Source of the DNA: Rhytidiadelphus loreus
Taxonomy: Eukaryota > Streptophyta > Bryopsida > Hypnales > Hylocomiaceae
Direction: 5' to 3'
DNA: 64,000 bases
Assembly: GCA_947034895.1 (NCBI GenBank)
Contig: OX344765.1
Coordinates: 5,895,001-5,959,000 of the forward strand
Shown piece after piece: positions 12,668 through 24,400 of the stretch (positions are counted from its first letter, which is position 1; every line of letters begins with the position of its first letter). The position numbers were made by a program, and so were the translations under genes. The notes beneath the pieces were generated by a model that was not told where the DNA came from, did no database searches, and saw nothing but the letters and a program-made list of their open reading frames with translations.

Positions 12668-13207
12668 TGCAGTCCCCCAGGCACGGTTCTAGTCAAGCCC
12701 ATATCCAAAATCCCCTCATGCAGTTCTGTGTACGCAACAGTCTTCAAGCCCGGCCCTAAACTCAAAAACCTGGAATCAAATCGCCCGTTGCATGACTGGA
12801 TTTGCCACGTGTGCAGCGTTGTTCTAGAAGCAATAGTCTACCTACTCCAATAGCCCCCAGTCTATTCTAAAAGGCTGGCGCCCGTATCCTTCGCTTGTGT
12901 CGAAAAAGAAAAAGAAATATAAAATTAAAAAGAAAGGCTGGTGCGCAGTTGACTGGACACTGGGGACACTACAGTCCTACGCTTTTGTCTGCTTCGCTGG
13001 TTCGAATCATCCATCTCAATTTAATTTATAGGCAAGACGCTAAACCCGTCAGTCATTCGAAGCCAGCCAATGGGTCCTGCTGCTGCAGGGGTGAATTTCA
13101 GTTACCCCTGGGAGAGATTATATTTTTTAATTTTTATTTATTTATAATATTTTCTACACATGATGAAATTTGTCAGTTTTGAGTTCGTACATTTGAGTTC
13201 ATATATT

Positions 13208-13422
13208 GTAACTGTACCCAATTCCGACCGGGACCCAATTCCAACCAAATGAAAAGCGTAAATAGATTTCAGAATACAAATGTGTGATTGTTGTACATGC
13301 CTTAACTTTACAATCATGCAAGTTAAGGCATGTACTACAGTCACAGATTTGTTTTCTACAATCAATGAGGGCTTTTCATTTGGTTGGAATTGGGTCCCGG
13401 TTGGAATTGGGTGGAGCCACCC
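13208..13422. mobile_element. foldback MITE, family M2 (uninterrupted copy)
   Basis: An extended palindrome: ACCCAATTCCAACC at the left pairs with GGTTGGAATTGGGT at the right. The centre holds GTACATGCCTTAAC and its inverse GTTAAGGCATGTAC. The TTAA at 13302–13305 is the unoccupied equivalent of the site where T6 sits in the second copy (40100–41263). The left boundary is approximate. Confidence 0.75.
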
Positions 13423-13424
13423 TA

Positions 13425-13834
13425 AGGTAGTCTACCTCATTCCGACCATTTAAGCAAATTAGTGTAGTTCCAGTATGCATTTGGTGAGGAGAAAAATCCC
13501 CCGTGTAGAGAAATAGATTTGGAGAGGGTTCCGGAATTTTTTTCCTTTTTCCCCCTCAAAAAATAAATAATTATGAATTTTTTTCCGTAAAGATTCCTTT
13601 CAATCCATTTTTGTTATATAGGATACCACATTTTCAACCATAGGTTGATAACAAAATCAACCATGCTTCAAAGTAGGTGATAATTGTGGCTTCAAATGTA
13701 CATCTTGTGATCAATGTGTAAATTCATTGTACACCTCCCCGACATTTGTGTTGCGTGAGCTGTCACAAGTGATCGGAAACAAAGCAGTCTAACTAGTGAA
13801 AATAGGTCAGTGATTGGAAAGAGGTCGACTACCT
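13425..13834. mobile_element. TA-flanked Stowaway-like MITE, family M3
   Basis: TA at 13423–13424 and 13835–13836 flank AGGTAGTCTACCTCATTCC and the inverse GGTCGACTACCT. It aligns over its length with 39415–39841 (inverted) and 49183–49591, which also have TA on both sides. Length 410 bp. Confidence 0.85.
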
Positions 13835-14657
13835 TATATAGTACAAGCATCCATAACTGACCAAATAAGAAACTAGGGAGATAATGTAGAGTGTAGTAAG
13901 GCAAAGGAAATATTTTCACAGGTGCACACATAGAAATGAGGGGGATTGCCAAAATTTGGTAATTTTTTTGCTAGAATTGAAATTACTATGAATTTTGGAA
14001 GGCAGAAATTGGTTTGGTTCCTATGTTCAACTATTCCAAAATCGCTCATTTCATAGATTACTTCTTGTTTGCTTTGGCACTCCAAACAAAGTAGATGTGT
14101 CATGAAAAGAATGGAGGAATTGATGGTAGGAAATCAAGAACTCTTGTTTGGAAATTAGTCCCAGCGTTTCTTGAATTTAAAACTTTCTATTGTTTGCTAA
14201 TGAAGTTGTGATTGGTGATGGGTGGTTCTACCTTACATATTTAACAAATAGCATAAACTTTGCATTGAAAAATACCACACGTGGAACAACCAAGTTGGGA
14301 GGTTGGAATTGAAGAGATAATTGAGTTCATATAAGCTAGCTGATAATTGAGATAATTGAGTTCATATAAGGATTGCATATTTTTCCATAATTTTATTACA
14401 AGAAAATGTAATTACTATGAATTTTTTTAGTGAAAGATTCTCTTCAACCTACGATGGTGATATAGTCTCATTGCAAGATTGACTAAGGGTTGGTTGAAAT
14501 ATACACAACCTTGTAGCCAATCATAATGTGCCAAAATTGTTCCTCGAACTACAACAGTTTGTGGTTGGGAATACAACAATCTAGAGGTTAGGAATGGAAG
14601 GGTGATCAAATATGGGTCGACTACTCTATTGCAATCAATTAGAGGCCCCAAATTAGC

Positions 14658-14985
14658 AGCCAAGGTGAATTGATCCCTCACTTTGCCTTGAGGAAAAATT
14701 CTGAATTATTTGCCACACACGATATAATTTTGATCACCCTTCCATTCCTAACCATATAGTAGCTAGGAGAGGTGTAGTAGATAAATTAATCAAGCACAAA
14801 ATAGGAGGGGCTTTTTTTTTACATGCACCACTGGAATGATTTTGAAGGGACAAGTGAGGGGGTCCTTTTTTTCACATGTACTTTTGGAATGACTTAGGGG
14901 GGGACGAGAAAAGGGATCTTTATTTTTATATACACTTCTAGAATGACTTTGGGATGACGAGTAAAGAGGTCAATTCACCCTGACC
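14658..14985. mobile_element. MITE with 8–9 bp target duplication, copy G1
   Basis: Flanked by the direct repeat AAATTAGC (14650–14657 and 14986–14993). The termini are AGCCAAGGTGAATTGATCCC and, inverted, GGTCAGGGTGAATTGACC. At 58622 the run CCCCAAATTAGCTAGG matches the two flanks joined, giving a related empty site. The duplication size suggests hAT (8 bp) or Mutator-like (9 bp). No ORF. Confidence 0.8.
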
Positions 14986-15075
14986 AAATTAGCTAGGAAA
15001 GGTGAAAAACATAAAATCAACATGGCTCAAAATTGATAGGGGACTTTTTTTTCTTCTTACAACTATCCTACAATA

Positions 15076-15491
15076 GGGGTAGTTACACCTTCTTCACTTA
15101 GCACTTGGTGAATGGAGAATGGAAACGTGGCGGCTTGGAGTTGGCTTCATGTTGGTAGAATATATTTAATTGAATATATCTTCCACACTCCTAGTCTTCA
15201 CTTCCAGAGGTGAAGATTGGGAGTGCGGAAGATATATCCAACTAAGTATATTCCTTTGTGCCCTATACTTTTATCTTTCCGTGTCACTTTTACCTTTGTT
15301 GTTGTCGATTTTCCTTCAACCTTACATCAAACCTTAGGTTCAGATGAATGGATTCTCCACTTTTTTCAATCTCCACTTTCAATCACATGTTTTAGGGGTG
15401 TCCCACCTTCTTCGCCCACCACGGCTTCCCATCAGCTCCTCCAAACCCTCTCATTCTCCAAGTGCCAAGTGAAGAAGGTGTGACTATCCCC
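15076..15491. mobile_element. TA-flanked foldback MITE, family M4
   Basis: Ends TA-GGGGTAGTTACACCTTCTTC and the inverse GAAGAAGGTGTGACTATCCCC-TA, so the terminal arms pair for about 45 bp. Inside is a second hairpin (15174–15200 with 15211–15237, 24 of 27 pairs, 10-nt loop). Confidence 0.75.
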
Positions 15492-15559
15492 TAATGAAAA
15501 CACAAATTTCACCCTGCTGGGCCCACTTCAAATGACAGGTTTAGAATGCTGCTATTTTA

Positions 15560-16312
15560 AGGAAGCTTCTAGAAAGGTTCGCCAACCCAATCCTGCTCCC
15601 CCGGCTGGCCACCACTCACCGAATCTCTGTTCGTGTCCGTCCTCCAATTCCGCTCGTTGCACCCGCTTCACATCCGAGGTGGCAGTTTGAACCTGCCCCC
15701 GAATCAAGGTCCTGGGGATCCGGGCCCGTGATTCCTGCTTATTAAAATCCCAGTACCGTTTCGTTTCATCTGTTTCAAAAATAAAAATAAATAATAATAA
15801 ATCCTAGTACCGTAATGGCCCTAACTTAATGGGTCCCTGATCTCTGGCTTTTCCTGAGAAAAGGGGAATGATAAAAATTCTATAAATGCTGGGGGGAATC
15901 CAGCCTAAAGGCTACGAAGCTACAGTGACAAGAAGGTTCCATTGCCAGTGTGTGCGTCAGGGGAGTACGTTTATAATAAGACGTGGCAACATACTGTAGT
16001 GAGGTGTGCCAGAGGCCAGAGTGCCGATGAGTAGTTGAGAGTTCTGTCAGGCCTGCCACGGGATTGTGGGAAGCTATGATGTGTGACGTAAGCGGCGGAC
16101 GCGCTTGACGTTTCGGTGACGTGTTAAAAGGGGAAGTAGCTGCAAGTAAAACAGGAAAACTTTGGTCCTTCGATAACATTGGCTTGGACTTTTCTTTTGG
16201 AGTCTCGCACCTCCAAATTTTCATTCGATGACAGTAGTCTTGAACTTGGAGAGCAAGGAAGGAGGGGGGACCTTTTGCTTTCCTTTCCATGGATTGGGAT
16301 GTTCAACCACAC
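15560..16312. other. GC-richer block, no recognised gene
   Basis: Moderate GC with overlapping open frames on the minus strand at 15880–16312, none with a recognisable domain. TGACGTAAG and GACGTG elements occur near 16085–16120. It may be a dead promoter or exon fragment. Confidence 0.25.
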
Positions 16313-17220
16313 AAATTTGTACTAGACTATTATGGGAATGTGTTGAATTTTTTTTTTGGAGATACTTTGACTGCATAGATTGAAAGATTATAGCATTTGA
16401 AGTTCAAAGAATTTCTCTTTCATTCCCAATTTTGTCTAATATGGTCAACAAAGTTTAACTCCTCTTGGAGTGAGAGACTTTTGTACTACTGGTAGGTTTT
16501 TATTTTTTATACTTGCATCCTATTGATCATATCCACCAAAATTTAGAGGTAGAGGAGGAATTTTGCATATGTTGCATGAAGTTGCACGCATTCCTTGAAA
16601 AACTATAGGCAACATGAACTTTGATACAGGGATTCAATTGTGAAAAAACGGTATTTCCATTCTAGGGGGTACTAGTCTGCACCTTCTGTCAATTTTTTTT
16701 CAATTTGTTAAAAATGGACTTTGTAGGAACTTCTTTGAATTTTCAATAGGTCATTCAACAACCCAACTTGGTCTTTTAGGGGTTAAATGCAAGTTTGCGT
16801 ATGAATTGTGGGCTACTGTGACATAAATTATTCTTGATATACTAACCTTGTAAATATAAAGTTTTTTTTTATCTATCTACACTATTTGTTTTTCAACCTC
16901 AAATACCAAATGCATGACTAAATGGTTTATTACAATAAATGGCTACAACATGCTAAAAAGATGCATTTCCTACTATACTTTTGACATTAAGAATTTAGTT
17001 TTCATTTATAAAGTTGTTGTTGTTGTTGTTGTTTGTTTGTAAGGATTTGAAGCTAGGGGTGCTCAATACATAAGCTCATGAGCCTATAAGATTTATACCA
17101 TACTCATGATCTTAGTTGTCTAGTGGTTGCTTCCTCAGTGGTGATTGAAATGCCTAGCATAAAGAAAATCACAATCAAAGATTGCAAATTCAAGACATAA
17201 GAAATGATCATAGATTTTTC
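16313..17220. other. AT-rich intergenic DNA with one orphan TTAA-type end
   Basis: GGTCTTTTAGGGG followed by TTAA at 16783–16786 looks like a right end of the TTAA family. No convincing left partner was found. A (GTT)n microsatellite lies at about 17013–17031. Confidence 0.4.
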
Positions 17221-17475
17221 AAATGATACTAGTATGCTATGTGCCATTGCCACAACCAAAATTAAATTAAATGTAATTTTCTAATTTTTAATTTATAAAA
17301 ACTTCAAACTTCAATAACTTTCACATTGTAGGTCCAAATACCATGAAATAAAGTCCATGCACCCCTCTTCATAAAGAACTTTCCAATGGTACCAAAAACG
17401 TAACCAAAGGACATATGGTCCAGGATATCTCATTGCAACAAATAAACAAAACAAATAGACTAACTTAAGGTATAA
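17221..17475. repeat. dispersed repeat family R, copy 1
   Basis: About 250 bp sharing colinear blocks (CACAACCAAAAT, ATAGGTCCAAATRCCATGAAA-like, ACATGGTCCA-like, AACAAACAAAACAAA) with 44391–44630 and 44985–45235. It lacks clear terminal repeats, so the transposon class is unknown. Confidence 0.7.
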
Positions 17476-17731
17476 ATGTGTAAACAAATATAGAGATTGA
17501 CCATGATTGATGTAGACCTTGTCCAAAATGTTTTATACCATGTAATTATCATGTTGCCAATAAAAACTCAAACAACATTAGTTATTTTCAACGTCAAGAT
17601 GGATATAGTAGTAGAAGGATAAAATATTTAATTTGGTTCATTCACATCCAATCAATCATCCTTCATCTTGAAGGAATATAGCTTGCAAAGCCTTCAAATC
17701 TAAAAGTGTGGGGGCTGGCTGTGTATAGCCA

Positions 17732-17778
17732 CTTTTGAGTGCATAGTGACACATTGTGTGTCACTATGCACTCAAAAG
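17732..17778. repeat. perfect 22-bp hairpin with 3-nt loop
   Basis: CTTTTGAGTGCATAGTGACACA (17732–17753), loop TTG, then its exact complement to 17778. It is followed at once by C-rich sequence. Confidence 0.9.
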
Positions 17779-17984
17779 ACCCCCTCCTATTTCTTTTATT
17801 TAAATTTATTTACCCTCACCCCCTTATTTGATTTTTTTGTTTAAATATAAAATTTTAATTTTATTCCCCACCCCCTTATTTGATTTTTTTTTTAAATTCA
17901 AAATTTTAATTTTGCCCCCCCACCCCGCTCCTATTTGTAATTGTGAGGGAAGTGAAGGAGCTGCAAACAATATGAGATATCCTA

Positions 17985-18215
17985 TTATGGGTATTTACTT
18001 CCTGTATTTGTATCCGCACTTGTACCCGTATTCTGTACTATATCTCATATCTATACCCCGCTTGTATTCGTACATGTACCCGTATTCTGTACTATAGCCC
18101 GTATTTGTAGCTCGCTTGTAATTCGTACCCGTACTCGTATTTTGTACAATATCCCATATATGTACCCCGTCTGTATTTGTATCCGTATCTGTTTTCTATA
18201 TTCGTATCGTATTCC
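17985..18215. repeat. degenerate tandem array of CGTATTCTGTACTATA-type units
   Basis: Repeating motifs CCCGTATTCTGTACTATA, CGCTTGTATTCGTA and TGTACCC alternate at spacings of roughly 60 bp. Units are diverged and the copy number is about 3–4. Confidence 0.65.
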
Positions 18216-18444
18216 AAATCGACGGCCCAGATCAATGCTGATTGGACGGCTCAGATTAAATCTCACAAGATCAACAGCTTGTGATTTTTTGAAAAATCAA
18301 CTGCAATTTCAAGGGTCATCATTTTTTTTTAAAACAATCAACGGCCTGTAAATTTTTTGGAAGAGGGGGGGGCAACTAATGCAAACCAGGGTTGTATGCC
18401 TCTTTTCACTAGATTGTAGCTTGCAAAGCCTTCAAATCTAAAAC

Positions 18445-19514
18445 AAAACAAAAAACATACAAATGCAAACCATTTGCAAACAAATAAAATGGTAAATTGA
18501 AGCTAGGACCTTGAGACCCATTGACGGATTTGATAAGGGTCCTAGAGGAATCATCCCCCAAAAAATCTTAAATGTACTTGTACATAAATGAAAAAGTATA
18601 TTCAATACATGTTTAAATAAATATTAAGTATAATTTTAAAAATAAATAAACCTCTTTTCAAAATTTAAAAGGATAAAATTTCATTTTTTTGGCCTTAAAC
18701 TTTAGGCTCACCAAACCTAAGCTCAAAGCTTGTAGGCTTACATTTATAAGCTCACAGTGTTGTTGTTGGATTTAAAATGACAACAAATTTTGAACACAAA
18801 GTAAATGATTGCAAAGCTTCCTCTCTTGCATGGGTAATTTAAGCCCTAATTGCTTAACCATCCTCATTGAATGATGAATGATTTGAAATGTGCATTTCAT
18901 CCAACTAATATTCATTATTGAAGTTTCAGCAAAAATTGTATATCTTTATTGAAACTTCCACAAAGAGAGAAGAAAGTATTAATTTGAGTCTCTCAAGGTT
19001 CATCAAAGGACAAAGGGGATAGTGGTTTTTGCCCCCATCTATGTACCCCTAAAATATCAAGATTATAGTAGTAAACTTTGAAAAATCACAACTATTTCCA
19101 CAAAGGTCCACAACATACAAATCCCTTGGGATAGACATTGATTCCATTGCTTTTTATAAGGAAAATTCAATGAAAAAAATTTAAAGCAAATTCCTTTAAG
19201 GATCTTCTACTTTCCCACATTTTTTTTTAATATAAAAGACTATAATTCCTTCATTGTCCTCACTTCATTGGAGAACGTTGGGAATGATATGAAAGGTCTC
19301 AATCTCTCAAAAGTGGCAAAATTTTGTGAATAAAGAAATTGATGCAACCTTCTCATAGCTAGAAATTAAAGCTACGACGGGCTAACTAGTCGCCACAATC
19401 AATGCTTTAAGTGAGAGGAATGGAATGTGTTTGTGTGTCCACAATCAAAACTTCAATTGTTTGGGTATAAAACATCACAAAGTGATTATTTTAGGCTCTT
19501 ATATTGTACATGTT
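18445..19514. other. AT-rich intergenic DNA, nothing recognised
   Basis: No gene, clear repeat boundary or long hairpin was seen. Confidence 0.45.
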
Positions 19515-19518
19515 TTAA

Positions 19519-20392
19519 CCCCTAAATGCCCAAGGCTTTTTTTGAGCTTCTAGGAATTTGCTCAAAATTAAACAAAATGCTAATATTTTGATAAGTTGTA
19601 TCAATTATTTTGGAATTGTAACCATCCAAATTCAAACTAAACATGTTATAGATCACATAGGAAAAGAAAACACAACAATATCACTTATGAATTGAAAGTT
19701 TATAATGTTTGATCATGAGGGTGTTAAACCTACAAAAGTGATTTGAAGTCTTTCAATCTTCTTTTCACATGTCAAGTCTAAAAATTTGGTCACCAAAAAA
19801 ATATGAGTACAAAGGGCCTATCGTGCATAACTCCAATCAATTTATGGCTTCTCAAAATCTATTCTATAGTTTTTTTTTAAATGAATTTCTAATGTGACTT
19901 TTTCTCCAAGGTCTAGTAAATTTCAGGTTCATTACTAAAAGTCCTTAGTACTATAGAAATTCAAGATTGCAATCGATACCCTTGCAATAAATCTTGAATA
20001 GAAAAATTATAATCAATCATTTTCAAAATCACATTTCTGATGCTAAAACTAGGGTTCAAAAAGAATCTATAAAAAATAAAAACTACTAAAAATAGAAACT
20101 TGGTTAGGTTTTATTTAACTTCAAAGTATTGTTGACAATGATTGGAAAAGCCTAGCGGTTAGTGTATTGTTAGCCAGTGGAATTGGGAAAAAATCCGGTT
20201 ACCAGTGGAAAACATTGGCAAAAATTGGTGATAAAATTTATATTTAAAGTAAATAATAGAGAAAATAACCGGACTTAGTTTTTCAAAAATCGGTTCAACA
20301 CGAGTATTGAAGGAAATTAGCCAATAAAACTCAAAAAGTTTCCGGAACACTCATTGTCAACACCAAAATTTGGTGCCTTGGACATTTAGGGG
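19519..20392. mobile_element. TTAA-type non-autonomous element (copy T4)
   Basis: TTAA at 19515–19518 is followed by CCCCTAAATGCCCAAGGC. The right end inverts to CCCCTAAATGTCCAAGGC, 17 of 18 identical. The right flank is AAAA, so the second target copy has decayed. Length 874 bp, no ORF. Confidence 0.75.
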
Positions 20393-21300
20393 AAAATGAT
20401 GTAGCCATTTTAGAGCATTCAAATGGTTTGTCAAAAGTTCATCGTGACACCCTAACCCAAGATTTGAAGAGTCCTTCACGTGTGATCTACCCCCATCCGC
20501 TTGTGTGCAACTTACTCTTATCACTTCCAACCGATGGCAACTCTCCTTCTGTGCAAAAGCAAAAGAATCTCATCACTTATGACGCACTATTTTGTATATG
20601 AGTAGTAGCCTTTGACTGACGGTTGCAAAGCAATGGCAAGAATTGCATTCATGCTTTGCCAAAGAGGATATTTTGGCGGGACCAGACAAATCTTGCCACA
20701 CTTTTGACTAGAAAGACATCTGATGAATGACCGTAAATGCCGTACCACTGTAGATGCCAAAATGGATACACTTCATGTTAAAAATCTAAGGTCTCATGAC
20801 TCTTATCATGCAATGTCTGCAGCACACTTCAAAAAATCAACAAGAAGTTCATACTTTCTCCCCAAAACATAATTCCAATTGGCATATCTAGTACTGTTCT
20901 CTTATAAACCATTCTCTGATGAGTTGGTATATGTGTGAAAGACATAGAAATAAGCTTTCGTCCTTCCCACAGGGCTAACGTAGCCATTCTTCCTGCTCAC
21001 ATTCTATGACGCAAGGAAATATGCAAGGCTTCAACTAAACATATTAACCGTTTCAATGCACCCAACGCACCCAATTCGGTTCATAGTAGAGACAGACCCT
21101 TGCTCCCCAGCAAATTCTCCTGACAGTAAGATTAGTTTTTACTGAGAAAATTGAAATATTCAGAATCAGTTGAATACAGTTACATCTAAAATACACTGGC
21201 AAACTCAGTGCTCTTGACTCAAACTCATTATTCATCACCTACACTGCTGCAAAAACCTCTCATTAAGGTAAACTTTGAAGGTTAAGGTAATCTACAGGTG
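20393..21300. other. downstream flank of the complete PDR gene, nothing recognised
   Basis: Intergenic sequence with no supported feature. It presumably contains the 3' end of the transcript from the gene to its right. Confidence 0.4.
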
Positions 21301-21312
21301 AAGCCTCAGTGT

Positions 21313-21340
21313 CTTGCTTGCTTGCTTGCTTGCTTGCTTG
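21313..21340. repeat. (CTTG)7 microsatellite, CAAG on the gene strand
   Basis: Seven perfect tetranucleotide units, about 160 nt past the stop codon of the complete PDR gene and probably in its 3' UTR. Confidence 0.9.
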
Positions 21341-21496
21341 TGGCATCTCAGGTAATGTCATACTCTGTATTCTGTACAGAAACTCTGTAATCTTGATGGC
21401 ACAATATATCCTACAACAGGATAATATATCCTACAACTGGAGCCATATGGGTGACAAGCAAATCGTCAACACTGTACAGGCCACGCACGGACTTCA

Positions 21497-24400
21497 TCAC
21501 CGACGCTGGAAATTGAGGAACTTGATGGCAAAGATGAAGATGCCAGCGAAAAACAGCATCCAGAGGAAGAGAACAGGGCCAACGGCGGCCAGAAAGTCAT
21601 GCCGGAATCCAAAAGTGTGGCGAAGATATTCCTTCACAGTTGTCGATGGAGCGCCGACTATAATCAGCTGAGTTGTGTAATCGCCAAACTGCGAGGCCAC
21701 TAGCCCGTATATGGTCCATGCCAAGGGACAGAACCAGTAGTACCATATCCACCATGGCGGAATGGACTGTTACACAAACCAAATCAGGGTTAAGAGTTTT
21801 GCAGAGTTTCTGTTCGCACACGCAGATTTTCACGTCATACATGGAAGGACATGACGCGAGGATAAACGCAGAGTAAACGTGTAAGAACAAGATTATCTTC
21901 TTCCAAACGACACTTTCTTATAAAAATTCTTACAATAAAACTCTTCAAAGGTATGGGAGACATAAGAAAAATTCGAGTACGATTCAACCCAAAAGGGTCC
22001 TCAATCCTTAGGTGGTTGACCCTAAAGTTACCCCGGCTCGGGTCATCACTCACCAGTCAAACCACTTTGAACATGGAATACTTGTAACAGATGCAGGATT
22101 TTGTGGGGCGGATTTCAAGCATTAATCATGACATAAAATAGTATGTTGATGATTTCTTAAATGCAATTTCACAAGTATTTATGGAGTTTGGAACTCGAAA
22201 ACATTCCAATTGATCTATTAAGAACTTGAAACTGGTGTGTAAGTAAGGTATGCTTACCGGGCGTGGAATCAGGAACCCTGTGAAGAGGTTGAAAAGCGTG
22301 TAGAAGAAAGCGCTAACAATGGAAGCCAGGATAAAGTTGGGTGTGATGGCCACCATCATCATGCCGTAGAAGGTGTAGATGAGCAAGCTGATGAACAAGA
22401 AGTAGAAGTACCAGAAGAACTTTGCAGCAGTCCATTGAAATTGCAGCATGGAGTAGGTGATGAGACCATACATAGTTGCTTGCGCCAGCACATACGGAAT
22501 TTCAATCAAAACCTGGTTAAGTTCACAGATGAGTTTGGTGTTAGAATTTCCAAGTCTCTTCCTGAGAACACAAGAGTAAACTCTTTGACAACACTTACGA
22601 AGCTACATAACTGTGTTCATGACATCGTTCAAATAAGTCTTCACAGCTAACATGGACTATACAACTTTTTTAGATGCACATGGCTCGAAAAGCTTCAATG
22701 ACAAAATGCTAGGTGGTACTCCTGAGTCAAGAGTGTACTATTTGGTACATTGAACACCGAAGATAGGGTAAAATCCCTCTCTCTCTCAATCAAAGAAATC
22801 TTCACATGTCTGTTGACTGGTCAACTTAACATCAAGTGTAAATGATATCTAAACCATAACTGGGAAATTGATGGAAACGGAAATACCTGTGCCAATGCAT
22901 AAGGAATGGAGGAGTACATCCCAGCTGCCTTCTCCCTGTAGTGCACAGTTCGTTCAATGCTCACCATGGCCTGCACTGTGCCAGCGTTGTTGAAGCATAT
23001 GAAGAGCGTTGAACCATATAATGCACCCATTGTGATAATTAGCTCTGACGATTTGGCACTGCAATCAACCAAAGCGATTTCATCATAAGAACAAGCACCA
23101 TCTGTAAGATACTGTATTCTTGTCAGAGACCATATACAGATGATCCGAGCAAAATGTGCGTAAGATTTGGAGCTCACAATTTTTGTCCAACACCCCAGAA
23201 GACGCTTCCACAAATGAGCGCGGTGAAGAAAGTAAAGCAAAACCGAACAAGGTTGTAGTCTGGGCTCCTCCAATACGTCAAGTTCTGCTTCCAGAGGATG
23301 CACCACAGCTGCTGCAGAAATGACAGAGGAAACTCCGTAGGAAAATACACGTCCTTTGAGCCTGGCGCAGGTACACTTAGTTCATGCACAAGAGATTTGT
23401 TGCGCCTGTGCAAGAACAACAACAAATGTCCAGTTGGTGACATAGAGTAGAACTTCAAATTATTCGATTTTTCGGCAAAAATTCAGTGTACCAAAATGCG
23501 CTGAAAATTAAGACTTCGAAGCGCTCATATGAGGTTTCAGTTGTCAAACTAAAACACCAGGGTTCTAAAATCTAAGACACATATGGAACTGAGATTTTAG
23601 ATGAGTGTCATAACTTTCTAGTAGAGAGCGGAATGTTACAACAATGTAATGAATATATGACGAATTTAAGCAGTAAAGACGATTAGAAGGCTTTGCAGCT
23701 CTTGGAATAGAGAAAAAGACTGAACATGTTCGCCCGTTTTCAATGAGCTTTATCTCCAAGATTAGGACATTTAGATCAAAAATATTTCCAAAAATGACAA
23801 GGGTTAGCAGGATTCATACTGATAAAGCTCCGACTTCTGATAAACATCAGCGAAGTCCACTCCAAGAGTCAGCTCCTCTTCAAAATTGGTCACCTCCAAC
23901 ATCCACGTTGCAGGATTGTATCCATCCGTAATTTTAGCGACTCCAGGCAACGCCTTCACATGGACAGAGTCACAGTTTAGAACAACAAATGTACGAAGTA
24001 TGCTTATGAACCAGAAGCAAGGAAAATTTTTGATTATCACGATAGGTCATCAATTTAACGCAACCTCGCATTGTGCATAGGAATTCCAGCTATGCTGTGA
24101 GCTGTAGTCGACAACTCTAAATGATGTAGAATACAAGAATGTAATTGAATAAAGTTAGTACCTCAAAATACTCAACAAGTTTGCTGGAGTTGTGACCCAA
24201 TTCGCCTGCGTAGATGACTTGTCCTCCTCGCTTCAACAGTAAGAGCTGCACAGTACATTGGTAAAAAAAACAAGTGAAAAACTAAACCTCACAGAAACTG
24301 AAAACCTCCAAATGCAAGTATGCTTACTTCTAAAAGCTCATCTTATCTACATTTCATAGACTTCCAAGCAACACTTGCTACATCATTATCCTGTCGTCGT

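Larger units (their letters stand above)
17679..18444. repeat. insertion-like block between 27-bp direct repeats
   Basis: A perfect 27-bp direct repeat beginning TAGCTTGCAAAGCCTTC lies at 17679–17705 and 18418–18444. Between the copies are a perfect hairpin, two polypyrimidine/AT blocks that repeat each other near 17790–17935, and the degenerate CGTATTCTGTACTATA-type tandem array. Confidence 0.75.

Noticed and set aside
12542..12853. 103-codon open frame on the plus strand
   Set aside because: Its first half lies inside an M1 MITE (12375–12667), so the frame spans a transposon end by chance.
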